NCBI GenBank assembly: GCA_009839585.1
Contig: VXPI01000407.1
Coordinates: forward strand, 1-6,519
DNA: 6,519 bases
Direction of reading: 5' to 3'
Source of the DNA: Gammaproteobacteria bacterium
GTDB lineage: Bacteria; Pseudomonadota; Gammaproteobacteria; Arenicellales; Poriferihabitantaceae
This document shows, in pieces, positions 1-6,144 of the stretch. The translations under genes were made by a program, and so were the position numbers. Under the pieces are notes generated by a model. That model saw nothing but the letters and a program-made list of their open reading frames with translations, was not told the origin of the DNA and made no database searches. How positions within the stretch are numbered: the stretch's first letter is position 1; each line of letters begins with the position of its first letter.

Positions 1-505
1 CCCTCGCTGAGAATCTCAAATCCTTGGGATGAGTCTATTGCACAAGGCTTTTGGACCAATGCTTCCGATAGTTCAGACAAACTCGAACAAAGCAGCCCGG
101 CTCCCTCCAGCCCACTACTTTCCATTGTGCATTCAAGTTTGCAGAGGCGCTGGGGAATACTCCCCAAATCATCAGGCTGCCGGCTTGACTGGACACTCCT
201 TGTGTCAACGAGCAGTTGTTGAGCCTCATGATTCGTGCGTGGGCCGATGAGCATGCCGGAGTAATGGATTGGGTCGAAACTGCTCATGGCAAAGACTCAC
301 CGAACTGTTTCGCTTTACTATGCATCGATATACCCGGCTTGACGGAGAAGCAATAACCCGTATGGAAAACAGGCCCGAGAGTGGAGGAATGAAGGGACTG
401 GTCACACATCTTGATTCCTGGGTGATTTCGGCCCTAACTGCCTGGCAGGTTAAACATGGCAACCCGGCAATCCAGGGTCACTGGTCACGACACTCGTCGG
501 AATAG
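1..505 (+). pseudogene. Possible decayed, multiply frameshifted gene remnant (function not recognised)
   Basis: No single frame gives a convincing protein, but three + strand frames give natural-looking peptide in succession. The frame starting at base 1 is open from the left edge to the stop at 220-222, with a Ser/Pro-rich linker (SSPAPSSP). The frame starting at base 3 then carries EQLLSLMIRAWADEH and LLCIDIPGL and stops near 345. The frame starting at base 2 carries DGEAITRMENRP and LDSWVISALTAWQVKHGN, ending at 503-505. Both switches have the same sense, as expected for two single-base deletions, near 209 and near 334. Spliced together, the middle part (IDIPGL-DGEAITR) faintly resembles the phospho-acceptor region of a response-regulator receiver, but this is from memory and weak. 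Other frames here are also fairly open, on both strands, so chance is a real alternative. No function is assigned. Positions 506-606 hold nothing I can identify. Confidence 0.25.
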
Positions 506-606
506 TCATCGGATCACTCGTGTCCAAAAATCATGCAATTTCCGGGAACGGTCTGTCATTTACCCTTCTGGGCCGTGAAGGTTAACTGCAACAAGAAAGA
601 TGATCA

Positions 607-981
607 TCACGGACAGATGGTCATGTAGCGCCTGGTTACCTTCAAGAGTTCCTGATCATCAAATGGTTTAACCAGCTGGTAAATGGCTCCAACCGAGTGG
701 CCTTTTGCCCGCTCAGCAAGCCCGTTGGTATTCGAGAGAATAATTACGGGGACCGGCCTGAATTCGGCATTGCGCTTGACCAGATAACAGAACTGGTGAG
801 CAGTTAACCGGGGCAACAACGTATCGACAAAAATCAGGTCAGGACGATGATTGACCACCCCAATCAGCGCATTGATACCATCGACGAACGGACATACCTG
901 ATATTCCTGATCCGCTAGAACTCGCCCGGCACGTTCAAGCAATGGGCTATCACCGCTGGCAAGCAGTATCTTGTCGGTCAC
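607..981 (-). CDS. Stand-alone response-regulator receiver domain protein, PilG-like, with altered acidic pocket
   Basis: The 124-residue product is one receiver (CheY-fold) domain with no output domain. It most resembles PilG/PilH-type regulators of twitching motility, which act by protein-protein contact in the cytoplasm. The expected phospho-acceptor is Asp53 (FVDTLLPRL), followed by the switch Ser83 (VIILSNTNGLAERAKG) and Lys105 (LVKPF), all conserved. The acidic pair that binds Mg2+ after strand beta-1 is changed: the segment reads ILLASGDSPLL, so ungapped alignment puts Ser9-Gly10 at the Asp-Asp positions and only Asp11 remains nearby. Phosphorylation may be weakened or absent. The start is GTG at 979-981; the ATG at 984-986 is out of frame. 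No clear ribosome binding site is seen. A TATATT box (1007-1012) could be a -10, without a good -35. No other pil or che gene is visible beside it. The fold is well supported; the PilG assignment is by similarity only. Confidence 0.8.
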   Translation of the reverse strand: MTDKILLASGDSPLLERAGRVLADQEYQVCPFVDGINALIGVVNHRPDLIFVDTLLPRLTAHQFCYLVKRNAEFRPVPVIILSNTNGLAERAKGHSVGAIYQLVKPFDDQELLKVTRRYMTICP

Positions 982-1024
982 AGCATATTTGCCGGGCTGG
1001 CCGTGAAATATATCCTGCGGGCAC

Positions 1025-1102
1025 CCTGCTGTTGCAGGAATTCAAGAAACCCTATCCACATAGAGACAGGGTTTCTGGATACTCCCCGGATGCATAGGGA
1101 GT
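1025..1102 (-). terminator. Cluster of three short stem-loops, possible terminator of the DUF1330 gene
   Basis: Three inverted repeats lie in the gap between the two minus-strand genes. They are CCTGC/GCAGG (1025-1029 and 1034-1038), AGAAACCCT/AGGGTTTCT (1045-1053 and 1068-1076, 9 bp, loop 14), and ACTCCC/GGGAGT (1081-1086 and 1097-1102). Read on the minus strand, the 9-bp stem ends in a short T-rich stretch (TTTCTTG), so it could end the transcript of the DUF1330 gene just upstream. On the plus strand the third stem is followed by TTCTTTT, but no plus-strand gene is there to need it. All tails are weak. Confidence 0.3.
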
Positions 1103-1145
1103 TCTTTTCATTATTCCCTGGCACAAGTCCTCAACCAAAAGAGGA

Positions 1146-1442
1146 TCAGGGCTTGAACCCATCACACAGAAAAGCAAAACCATCAATTGAATCAAGTCTG
1201 AGGTTGACGATATTCTGGTAGGCTTCCGAGTTATACCACTCTTTCGCCTGCTCCTTGCTTTCAAACCTGATCACTACTGTTCGGTTCGCGTCTGACGACC
1301 CTTCCATAATCTCGATATTCTCATCAACAACCAGCACCTCCGGATTGTAAGGACCGAAAGATTCAACCGCTTTCGGCAGGTAGTTTGAGTTAAGCGTTTC
1401 GGCATCATGCACCTTATGAGTAAAAATAAAATAAGCGCTCAT
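1146..1442 (-). CDS. DUF1330 domain protein, 98 aa
   Basis: This is a small cytoplasmic protein of the DUF1330 family (ferredoxin-like alpha/beta fold, related to dimeric alpha-beta barrel proteins). It has the full family pattern: N-terminal beta strand (AYFIFTHKVHD), the VLVVDENIEIMEG segment (about 36-48), and the signature RTVVIRFESKEQAKEWYNSE (54-73) followed by YQNIVNLRLDS and a C-terminal strand FAFLCDG. The length is typical of the family, and no signal peptide or membrane segment is present. The biochemical role of the family is not established, so none is assigned. The start is ATG at 1440-1442, preceded on the minus strand by GGAG (1448-1451) with a 5-base spacer, which is a good ribosome binding site. 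It is divergent from the yqgE operon, with a 231-base shared upstream region. Confidence 0.88.
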   Translation of the reverse strand: MSAYFIFTHKVHDAETLNSNYLPKAVESFGPYNPEVLVVDENIEIMEGSSDANRTVVIRFESKEQAKEWYNSEAYQNIVNLRLDSIDGFAFLCDGFKP

Positions 1443-1473
1443 GGGATCTCCAAAAGAATTAGTTTGAAAATGA

Positions 1474-1504
1474 ATTATATATCATGAGTTTGTGTAAGCA
1501 TGAA
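1474..1504 (-). promoter_or_regulatory. Candidate promoter of the DUF1330 gene
   Basis: On the minus strand there is a perfect TATAAT -10 box at 1474-1479. It places the transcript start about 25 bases before the ATG at 1442 and leaves room for the GGAG ribosome binding site. The -35 is poor: TTCATG at 1499-1504 with a 19-base spacer is the best candidate. A perfect TTGACA (minus, 1511-1516) is 31 bases away and too far to pair with this -10. The ACTCATGAT just upstream of the -10 recurs in the opposite promoter. Confidence 0.45.
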
Positions 1505-1573
1505 TGAGGCTGTCAAGTCCCCATGGAGATTGACGATGGGTTTCTCATTGATAATATGCAGGAAATATTTCGA

Positions 1574-1601
1574 TTCATAGTTTATTGACTCATGATAAAA
1601 T
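1574..1601 (+). promoter_or_regulatory. Candidate promoter of the yqgE-ruvX-pyrRBC' operon
   Basis: On the plus strand there is an extended -10, TG (1593-1594), one base, then TAAAAT (1596-1601, five of six to consensus). TTCATA at 1574-1579 serves as a 4/6 -35 with a 16-base spacer. The predicted transcript starts near 1608, about 66 bases before the yqgE ATG. An alternative in the same gap is TTGACG (1530-1535) with TAATAT (1552-1557), spacer 16, also preceded by TG. I see no leader peptide or attenuator-antiterminator hairpin pair of the kind PyrR controls in Gram-positive bacteria. Confidence 0.4.
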
Positions 1602-1673
1602 TCGCCCATGCATATTCTGGCCTCTCAGTTCAAAAATCAACCAATAACCGGAACCTCCAAATAACTGGACTTA

Positions 1674-2231
1674 ATGGAATCTCTTCAAAATCGTTTCCTC
1701 ATATCCATGCCCCAGCTACTTAGCGAGGAGTTCTCTAAAAGTGTTGTATTAATGTGCCATCATGATGATGGCGGCGCTATCGGAATCATTATTAACAAAG
1801 CCACATCCCACTACATAGGCGAGATATTCTCGGAGATGGATATCATCACAACCATCGACACTTACGCCAAACAACCTGTACTCAATGGCGGTCCCCTGTC
1901 CCAGGAACTTGGCCTCGTGATTCACAATGGCAGGGAATCAAGATGGAAATCCAGCCTCAAGGTCGACAATGGCTTGTGCTTGACAAGTTCCAAGGAAATC
2001 CTTGCCGATATGGCGGCTGGCTCTGGACCTGAACGTGCCCTGGTGACTTTCGGGTATGCGAGCTGGGCACCCGGCCAGCTCGAGTCGGAAATCCGTGAAA
2101 ACAGCTGGTTGACAGCCCCGGTCGATCATGAGATTCTGTTTTCAACACCCTTTCAAGATCGCTGGCATCGCTCGGCTGCCATTCTGGGTATTGATATCAA
2201 TCAGATATCGGGGCAATTTGGGCATGCCTGA
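1674..2231 (+). CDS. yqgE: YqgE/AlgH family protein (UPF0301), 185 aa
   Basis: This is a cytoplasmic protein of the UPF0301/DUF179 family, also called YqgE or AlgH. The molecular activity of the family is unsettled; AlgH was first linked to alginate regulation in Pseudomonas. Family landmarks are all present: NRFLISMPQL at the N-terminus (6-15), GAIGIIINK (34-42), the NGGPLSQELGLVIH block (71-84), GYASWAPGQLESEI (127-140) followed by NSWL, and the HEILFSTPFQDRW segment (152-164). The length of 185 aa is normal. The start is the ATG at 1674; the upstream in-frame stop TAA at 1662-1664 leaves no alternative ATG. The ribosome binding site is weak (GGA about 4 bases before ATG). It is the first gene of the operon, and its end overlaps ruvX by 8 bases, the usual partner in gammaproteobacteria. 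Confidence 0.95.
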   Translation: MESLQNRFLISMPQLLSEEFSKSVVLMCHHDDGGAIGIIINKATSHYIGEIFSEMDIITTIDTYAKQPVLNGGPLSQELGLVIHNGRESRWKSSLKVDNGLCLTSSKEILADMAAGSGPERALVTFGYASWAPGQLESEIRENSWLTAPVDHEILFSTPFQDRWHRSAAILGIDINQISGQFGHA

Positions 2232-2700
2232 CCTCAATCAACGAGAGAAATCGAGAGGACGCATACTCGGTTTTGATTATGGTTCACTACGCATCGGTAT
2301 CGCAGTTGGAAACAGGATAACCGCAACAGCGGAACCCCTCGATATCATACAGAATCGCAAGTCCACACCCGATTGGCAGGAGATTTTGGGAATCATTGAC
2401 GGGTGGAAACCTGAAATTCTTGTGGTTGGGCTACCCCTTTCCAACTCAGGTGAAGAAACAGAAATGTCTGCAAAAGCCCGGGCTTTTGCAAAAAAACTCA
2501 GTAATAAGTGCAGGATAGACTACATCATGGTTGATGAGCGTTACTCAACCCTGGAAGCAAACGAAGTTGTGGCTAGCCTGGCCAAGTACAAAATACGCAA
2601 GCGCTGGGCATTCCATGAGAAGGACGATGTGGCCGCCCAAATCATTCTTGAGACCTATTTTTCCGATATCAAGGATCAACCTCTGATTCGACATGGATAA
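2224..2700 (+). CDS. ruvX: RuvX/YqgF family pre-16S rRNA nuclease / Holliday-junction resolvase-like protein
   Basis: This is a 158-residue RNase H-fold protein of the YqgF/RuvX family, cytoplasmic, needed for maturation of the 16S rRNA 5' end in E. coli and also described as a putative Holliday-junction resolvase. The acidic catalytic residues are visible: Asp18 in the first strand (ILGFDYGSLRIGIAVG), the VVGLPLSNSGEE loop (67-78), VDERYSTLEA (103-112, with Asp104 and Glu105), and Asp134/Asp135 in EKDDVAAQIILETYF. The reading frame is open further upstream inside yqgE, but homology begins just after the ATG at 2224, so I choose that start. GGGG at 2210-2213 is a possible ribosome binding site. 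The gene overlaps yqgE by 8 bases and pyrR by 8 bases, so translational coupling is likely. Confidence 0.94.
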   Translation: MPDLNQREKSRGRILGFDYGSLRIGIAVGNRITATAEPLDIIQNRKSTPDWQEILGIIDGWKPEILVVGLPLSNSGEETEMSAKARAFAKKLSNKCRIDYIMVDERYSTLEANEVVASLAKYKIRKRWAFHEKDDVAAQIILETYFSDIKDQPLIRHG

Positions 2701-3190
2701 TACCGCCAGCAATGCCATCGACAATCTTGCCCAACAAGTCGTTTCAAGCTCCATCGATGACCCCTTGCTAATCGGCATCCATACAGGAGGGGTTTGGGTT
2801 GCCGATATTCTTCATCGGAAAATTGGCTTCAACGAAGAATTGGGTACCCTAGATATTTCTTTCTACAGGGATGACTTCAGCAAGGTCGGACTAAACCCAC
2901 AGGTCAAGGCATCCTCCTTGCCGGTTGGGATAGAAGACCGCAATATCATCCTGATTGATGACGTACTCTATACCGGCCGTACGATCCGGGCCGCCCTGAA
3001 CGAAATCTTCTCGTATGGCCGGCCTGCAAGCGTCAAATTAGGCGTGCTGATTAAACGAACCGGTCGCGAATTACCGATACAACCCGATTTCACCGGTATG
3101 GAACTGGATCTGGACAACCATCAACAAGCCAAACTCTATCGAGATAACGGTAAACTTGGATTCAGCATCGACGAGACAAGTTCGATTTGA
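2693..3190 (+). CDS. pyrR: PyrR: pyrimidine operon regulator / uracil phosphoribosyltransferase
   Basis: This is a type I phosphoribosyltransferase-fold protein of 165 aa. Members use PRPP and uracil to make UMP; Gram-positive homologues also bind pyr mRNA to control attenuation. The PRPP-binding signature [13 protein letters not shown] (85-97), with Asp89-Asp90, is intact. Other conserved blocks are [11 protein letters not shown] (27-37), [13 protein letters not shown] (50-62), [13 protein letters not shown] (108-120) and the GRELPIQPD loop (124-132). The C-terminal segment (about 136-165) differs from the Bacillus form and matches the proteobacterial type. Whether this type binds RNA is unclear; no attenuator-like hairpin pair is seen before it or before yqgE. 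The ATG at 2693 overlaps the ruvX stop. AAGGA lies at 2671-2675, too far for an ideal binding site. Confidence 0.94.
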   Translation: MDNTASNAIDNLAQQVVSSSIDDPLLIGIHTGGVWVADILHRKIGFNEELGTLDISFYRDDFSKVGLNPQVKASSLPVGIEDRNIILIDDVLYTGRTIRAALNEIFSYGRPASVKLGVLIKRTGRELPIQPDFTGMELDLDNHQQAKLYRDNGKLGFSIDETSSI

Positions 3191-3192
3191 GT

Positions 3193-4170
3193 ATGCGTGC
3201 AGACTTTCCCGTTCAGTTTGATCAAAATGGAAAGCTCCGCCATTTCCTGACCATACAGGGTCTTTCCGAGGATACCCTCACAGGAATTCTTGACATCGCA
3301 CATTCCTTCATTGATTTCGGCAAACGCGAAATCAAGAAAATCCCCCTGATGCGGGGAAAAACGATGGTCAACCTGTTCTTCGAGCCGAGCACTCGAACTC
3401 GCACCACCTTTGAAATTGCCGCGAAACGACTATCTGCTGATGTGGTGAACATGAATGCAACCCGAATGTCGACCACAAAAGGCGAGACTATTCTGGATAC
3501 GGTCAAAACGATTGAGGCCATGCATACCGACATGTTTGTAGTTCGAGACCGTGCAAGCGGTGCAGCACAGCTAATTGCCAGCCATCTGCCCGACCATGTC
3601 CGGGTTATCAATGCCGGTGATGGACGCCACGAGCACCCTACTCAGGCCATGCTCGATGTATTTACCATCCGTCAGCACAAGCAGGACTTCTCCAAACTCC
3701 GCATCGCTATCGTCGGCGATATCCTCCACTCGCGCGTAGCACGCTCGCAGATTCATGCCCTGAATATACTGGGGGTCCGGGAAATTCGCGTGATTGGGCC
3801 TCGCACCCTGATTCCGACAGATATCGAAACCATGGGGGTCGGCTATGTCAATAACATGAGAGACGGCCTCGAAGATATTGATGTCATCATCATGCTACGC
3901 ATACAGCGGGAAAGAATGGATGGACAGCTTATCCCCAGTGAGCAGGAATACTTCGCCCGTTATGGATTGACCGAAAGGACTCTCGACTTCGCAAAACCTG
4001 ATGCCATGGTCATGCATCCCGGCCCCATCAACCGTGGCCTGGAAATCTCTTCAAGCGTAGCTGACGGGAATCGATCCGTCATTCTTGATCAGGTTACCAA
4101 TGGGATTGCGGTCAGAATGTCAATCATGGCTCATCTGATGGGTGGTCAGGAAAAATCCAAATGGACATAA
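3193..4170 (+). CDS. pyrB: Aspartate carbamoyltransferase catalytic subunit
   Basis: This is a 325-residue ATCase that joins carbamoyl phosphate and L-aspartate, the committed step of UMP synthesis. The carbamoyl-phosphate site [13 protein letters not shown] (62-74) is complete, as are the mobile-loop lysine in MSTTKGET (Lys96), [14 protein letters not shown] (142-155), [12 protein letters not shown] (174-185), the aspartate-loop region [10 protein letters not shown] (233-242) and MHPGPINRG (274-282). It belongs to the class that needs a dihydroorotase-like partner rather than a PyrI regulatory chain, and that partner follows at once. The ATG at 3193 lies 2 bases after the pyrR stop. An in-frame TTG at 3187, overlapping that stop, would add two residues and cannot be excluded. 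Its end overlaps pyrC' by 10 bases. Confidence 0.96.
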   Translation: MRADFPVQFDQNGKLRHFLTIQGLSEDTLTGILDIAHSFIDFGKREIKKIPLMRGKTMVNLFFEPSTRTRTTFEIAAKRLSADVVNMNATRMSTTKGETILDTVKTIEAMHTDMFVVRDRASGAAQLIASHLPDHVRVINAGDGRHEHPTQAMLDVFTIRQHKQDFSKLRIAIVGDILHSRVARSQIHALNILGVREIRVIGPRTLIPTDIETMGVGYVNNMRDGLEDIDVIIMLRIQRERMDGQLIPSEQEYFARYGLTERTLDFAKPDAMVMHPGPINRGLEISSSVADGNRSVILDQVTNGIAVRMSIMAHLMGGQEKSKWT

Positions 4171-5435
4171 GTATTCACAACGGCCATTTGGTCGACCCTG
4201 CCAATGGGGTTAACCAGGTTACCGATATCCACATATCCCGAAACCGGATCAAGGCAATCGGCGACCCACATCAGGATTTCAGGCCCAAAAGAGTCATTGA
4301 TGCCAAAGGCCGCTACATTTTCCCGGGTATTGTCGACCTGTGTGCCAGATTGCGGGAACCTGGCGAGGAGCATAAGGCTACTATCTTGAGTGAGACCCGT
4401 GCCGCAGCCAGTGCAGGGATCACTAGTCTGATCTGCCCTCCTGATACATTACCCGTCATCGAAACACCCGGTATGGTGCACATGATCCAGGAGCGAGCCA
4501 ATGCTGCGGGGTTTAGTGGTATTTATCCCCTCGGCGCACTTACTGCCGGCTTAAAAGGCAAAAAACTCACCGATATGGCCACTCTTCAGGATGCCGGCTG
4601 CGTGGGGGTGAGCAATGCACTTGAACCGGTTGAGAATTCACTACTGATGCGAAGAGCAATGCAGTATGCCTCGACCTATGACATACCGGTTTTTCTAGCC
4701 TCATGGGATCCATGGTTACAGGGAAACGGGGTCGTGCACGAGGGATTCATCAGTACACAGCTGGGATTGCCCGCAATCCCGGAGGCTGCCGAAACCGTTG
4801 GGGTTGCACGTGATATTGCGCTGGTTGAAACCAGCGGTGCTTCGGCACATATCTACCTTGTTTCCTGTGCAAGATCAGTCTCCAGGCTTCGAGAGGCCAG
4901 ACAGCGCAATTTGCCAATTACCGGTTCCGTCGCTGTCCACAATCTCCTTTGTACTGAAAGCGATATCGGAGAGTTCAATACCTTCTTCAAGGTAATTCCC
5001 CCATTACGCACAATACGGGATCAAGAGGGATTGATTCAGGGGCTGGCAAGTGGCGATATTTCGGTAATCTGTTCCGATCACCAGCCACACAGCCTGGACT
5101 CGAAGCTGGCTCCCTTTAGCGAGGCGGCTACTGGAATTGCCGGTCTTGATACGTTGCTGACAATGGCCTGGAGCCTGGTAAAAAACAACCAGCTGGAAGT
5201 ACAAACAGTAATTTCAGCGTTGACCGCGAATCCTGCCCAAATTGTTGGCCTCGAGTGCGGCAATCTAGCTGTCGGAAGGCCTGCCGACCTCTTAATGTTT
5301 GATGACAGGATAATCTGGACACTTGACGATACGACAATGATGAGCAAGGGGAGAAATTCACCCTGGTTCGGCCACGAACTCACCGGCAAGGTTGTGCTGA
5401 CCATCAAGAATGGAAAAATCGTCTGGGAGATCTGA
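4161..5435 (+). CDS. pyrC': PyrC': non-catalytic dihydroorotase homologue, ATCase partner subunit
   Basis: This 424-residue protein has the amidohydrolase fold of type I dihydroorotases and aligns along its whole length, but key metal ligands are gone. The normal D-x-H-x-H-x-R-E-P-G motif reads [10 protein letters not shown] (59-68), so Cys61 and Arg63 replace both histidines. The usual H-C-E-D segment is ASWD (180-183). The usual HH after strand 6 is His260-Asn261. His230 (AHIYLVS) and Asp306 (SDHQPH) survive. Dihydroorotase activity is therefore not expected. In Pseudomonas-type bacteria such an inactive homologue is required to assemble active ATCase with PyrB, and I infer the same role here, with a true PyrC encoded elsewhere. 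Start ATG 4161 overlaps pyrB by 10 bases, with AGGA 9 bases upstream inside pyrB. The tight coupling suits a fixed subunit ratio. Confidence 0.93.
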   Translation: MDISIHNGHLVDPANGVNQVTDIHISRNRIKAIGDPHQDFRPKRVIDAKGRYIFPGIVDLCARLREPGEEHKATILSETRAAASAGITSLICPPDTLPVIETPGMVHMIQERANAAGFSGIYPLGALTAGLKGKKLTDMATLQDAGCVGVSNALEPVENSLLMRRAMQYASTYDIPVFLASWDPWLQGNGVVHEGFISTQLGLPAIPEAAETVGVARDIALVETSGASAHIYLVSCARSVSRLREARQRNLPITGSVAVHNLLCTESDIGEFNTFFKVIPPLRTIRDQEGLIQGLASGDISVICSDHQPHSLDSKLAPFSEAATGIAGLDTLLTMAWSLVKNNQLEVQTVISALTANPAQIVGLECGNLAVGRPADLLMFDDRIIWTLDDTTMMSKGRNSPWFGHELTGKVVLTIKNGKIVWEI

Positions 5436-5476
5436 CCAGTATTTCAATGGTCTCCCAACCGGTTTGCCCGGTTTTC
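5426..5476 (+). terminator. Weak terminator-like hairpins after pyrC'
   Basis: Inverted repeats follow or span the pyrC' stop codon (5433-5435). GACCA/TGGTC (5434-5438 and 5448-5452) and GGGAGA/TCTCCC (5426-5431 and 5451-5456) are largely mutually exclusive foldings. AACCGG/CCGGTT (5457-5462 and 5468-5473), with a 5-base loop, runs into TTTTC. The last is the best intrinsic terminator candidate, but its stem and T-run are short. The gap to the end of the convergent nuclease gene (5436-5567) holds nothing else I can identify. Confidence 0.35.
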
Positions 5477-5567
5477 AATGGGTGTCATGTCTGAATATAT
5501 GACCAGTGAGTGATGCCGGAATAACGCTGAAAATATTTACTCCGATTTGATGATTATTGATTAACAG

Positions 5568-6144
5568 TTATGTTTTTCTTGTTGGCAATCCGAGCCATGC
5601 CAACGGCAACTCATTAAACCTGTAGTGACAGTTTACGCTATGAATGTAGTCCAACACATCCTTGTATCCCGGTTGCTTGAACCAGTCATTAAGAACATAC
5701 ACATACTCAACTTTTAGTCCTATCCCAGATACAAGCTTCATATACTGTTTTCGCTTGAAATCGCATGTTTGTAGTTTTTCATCTACAGAACCAGCCACCT
5801 CCTGATATTTCACCTCAACAATAAAAAGGGTTTTTCGAAGTATTACCAGTATCGCGTCATCGGGCAATAGTTTTTTTGAAATGATGTTTTTCCAGTCAAC
5901 CCTTTTTCCAGTCAACCCCTTTACTCTCAAGGAACCTGTAAAACTGGTGTTTTTTAAAACATGTCGCAACTATCTTGCCGTTAAAGAGAATATCAACCCC
6001 AACTTTTGACTTGTCAAAAACACCTTGTTCTGGGACACCTAACGAATATCCGGGTACTTGTTCGAGCAAGGATATGAAGTCAACTTTGCCCTCAAACCTT
6101 AATCCAGTTGAAATGCTGTCTCCGCCTGCCCCACCCTTCTTCAT
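5568..6144 (-). pseudogene. PD-(D/E)XK type II restriction endonuclease, frameshifted by a 16-bp tandem duplication
   Basis: From the ATG at 6142-6144 the frame runs 82 residues, beginning MKKGGAGG and including TGLRFE (13-18), a pattern seen at the start of many type II restriction enzymes. It then hits a TGA just past a 16-bp duplication. A second frame, ending at TAA 5568-5570, carries the rest. Deleting one repeat copy gives a continuous 186-aa protein (SKGVDWK-NIISKK across the join). Its nuclease core then reads LPDDA (Asp90, Asp91) and IVEVKYQ (Glu105, Lys107), a PD-(D/E)XK site, followed by AGSVDEKLQT. The core lies wholly in the second frame, so the 82-residue product made as sequenced should be inactive. 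The start overlaps the methylase stop as ATGA, with no ribosome binding site of its own, so it is probably translated by coupling. Recognition sequence unknown. GC is lower than in the pyr operon, which suggests acquisition. Confidence 0.85.
5887..5918. repeat. Exact 16-bp tandem duplication (two copies) inside the endonuclease gene
   Basis: TTTTTCCAGTCAACCC occurs twice with no gap, at 5887-5902 and 5903-5918 (plus-strand reading). Sixteen is not a multiple of three, so the extra copy shifts the frame of the minus-strand nuclease gene. One copy, or four, would be in frame; two or three are out of frame. The flanking bases differ, so the repeat is exactly two units. Confidence 0.97.

Noticed and set aside
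226..462. 78-residue minus-strand open frame
   Set aside because: Composition is not protein-like and no motif is visible; plus-strand frames over the same bases look more natural.
1..606. Possible structured RNA gene or CRISPR array in the left gene-poor stretch
   Set aside because: No tRNA-like cloverleaf, no regularly spaced repeats and no recognised RNA signature were found on either strand.
599..608. Perfect 10-bp palindrome GATGATCATC next to the receiver gene stop
   Set aside because: It is short and A+T-rich in pairing, has no tail of T residues, and is not repeated elsewhere in the window in full; chance is likely.
1003..1221. 72-residue plus-strand open frame after the receiver gene
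   Set aside because: It crosses the stem-loop cluster and runs antisense into the DUF1330 gene, with no recognisable motif.
3222..3611. 129-residue minus-strand open frame inside pyrB
   Set aside because: It lies wholly antisense to a strongly conserved enzyme and its translation has no recognisable domain; it is a shadow of the pyrB codons.
5890..5918. Programmed frameshifting as a designed feature of the nuclease gene
   Set aside because: The A-run is only five bases and does not fit the usual -1 slippery pattern in this frame; the required shift is +1. The exact tandem duplication explains the frame change better.
5568..5969. Separate 133-residue gene for the C-terminal nuclease frame, starting at TTG 5967-5969
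   Set aside because: Its first 23 or so residues are out-of-frame translation of the upstream half; the homology-like part begins only at the repeat, so it is the back half of the broken endonuclease gene.
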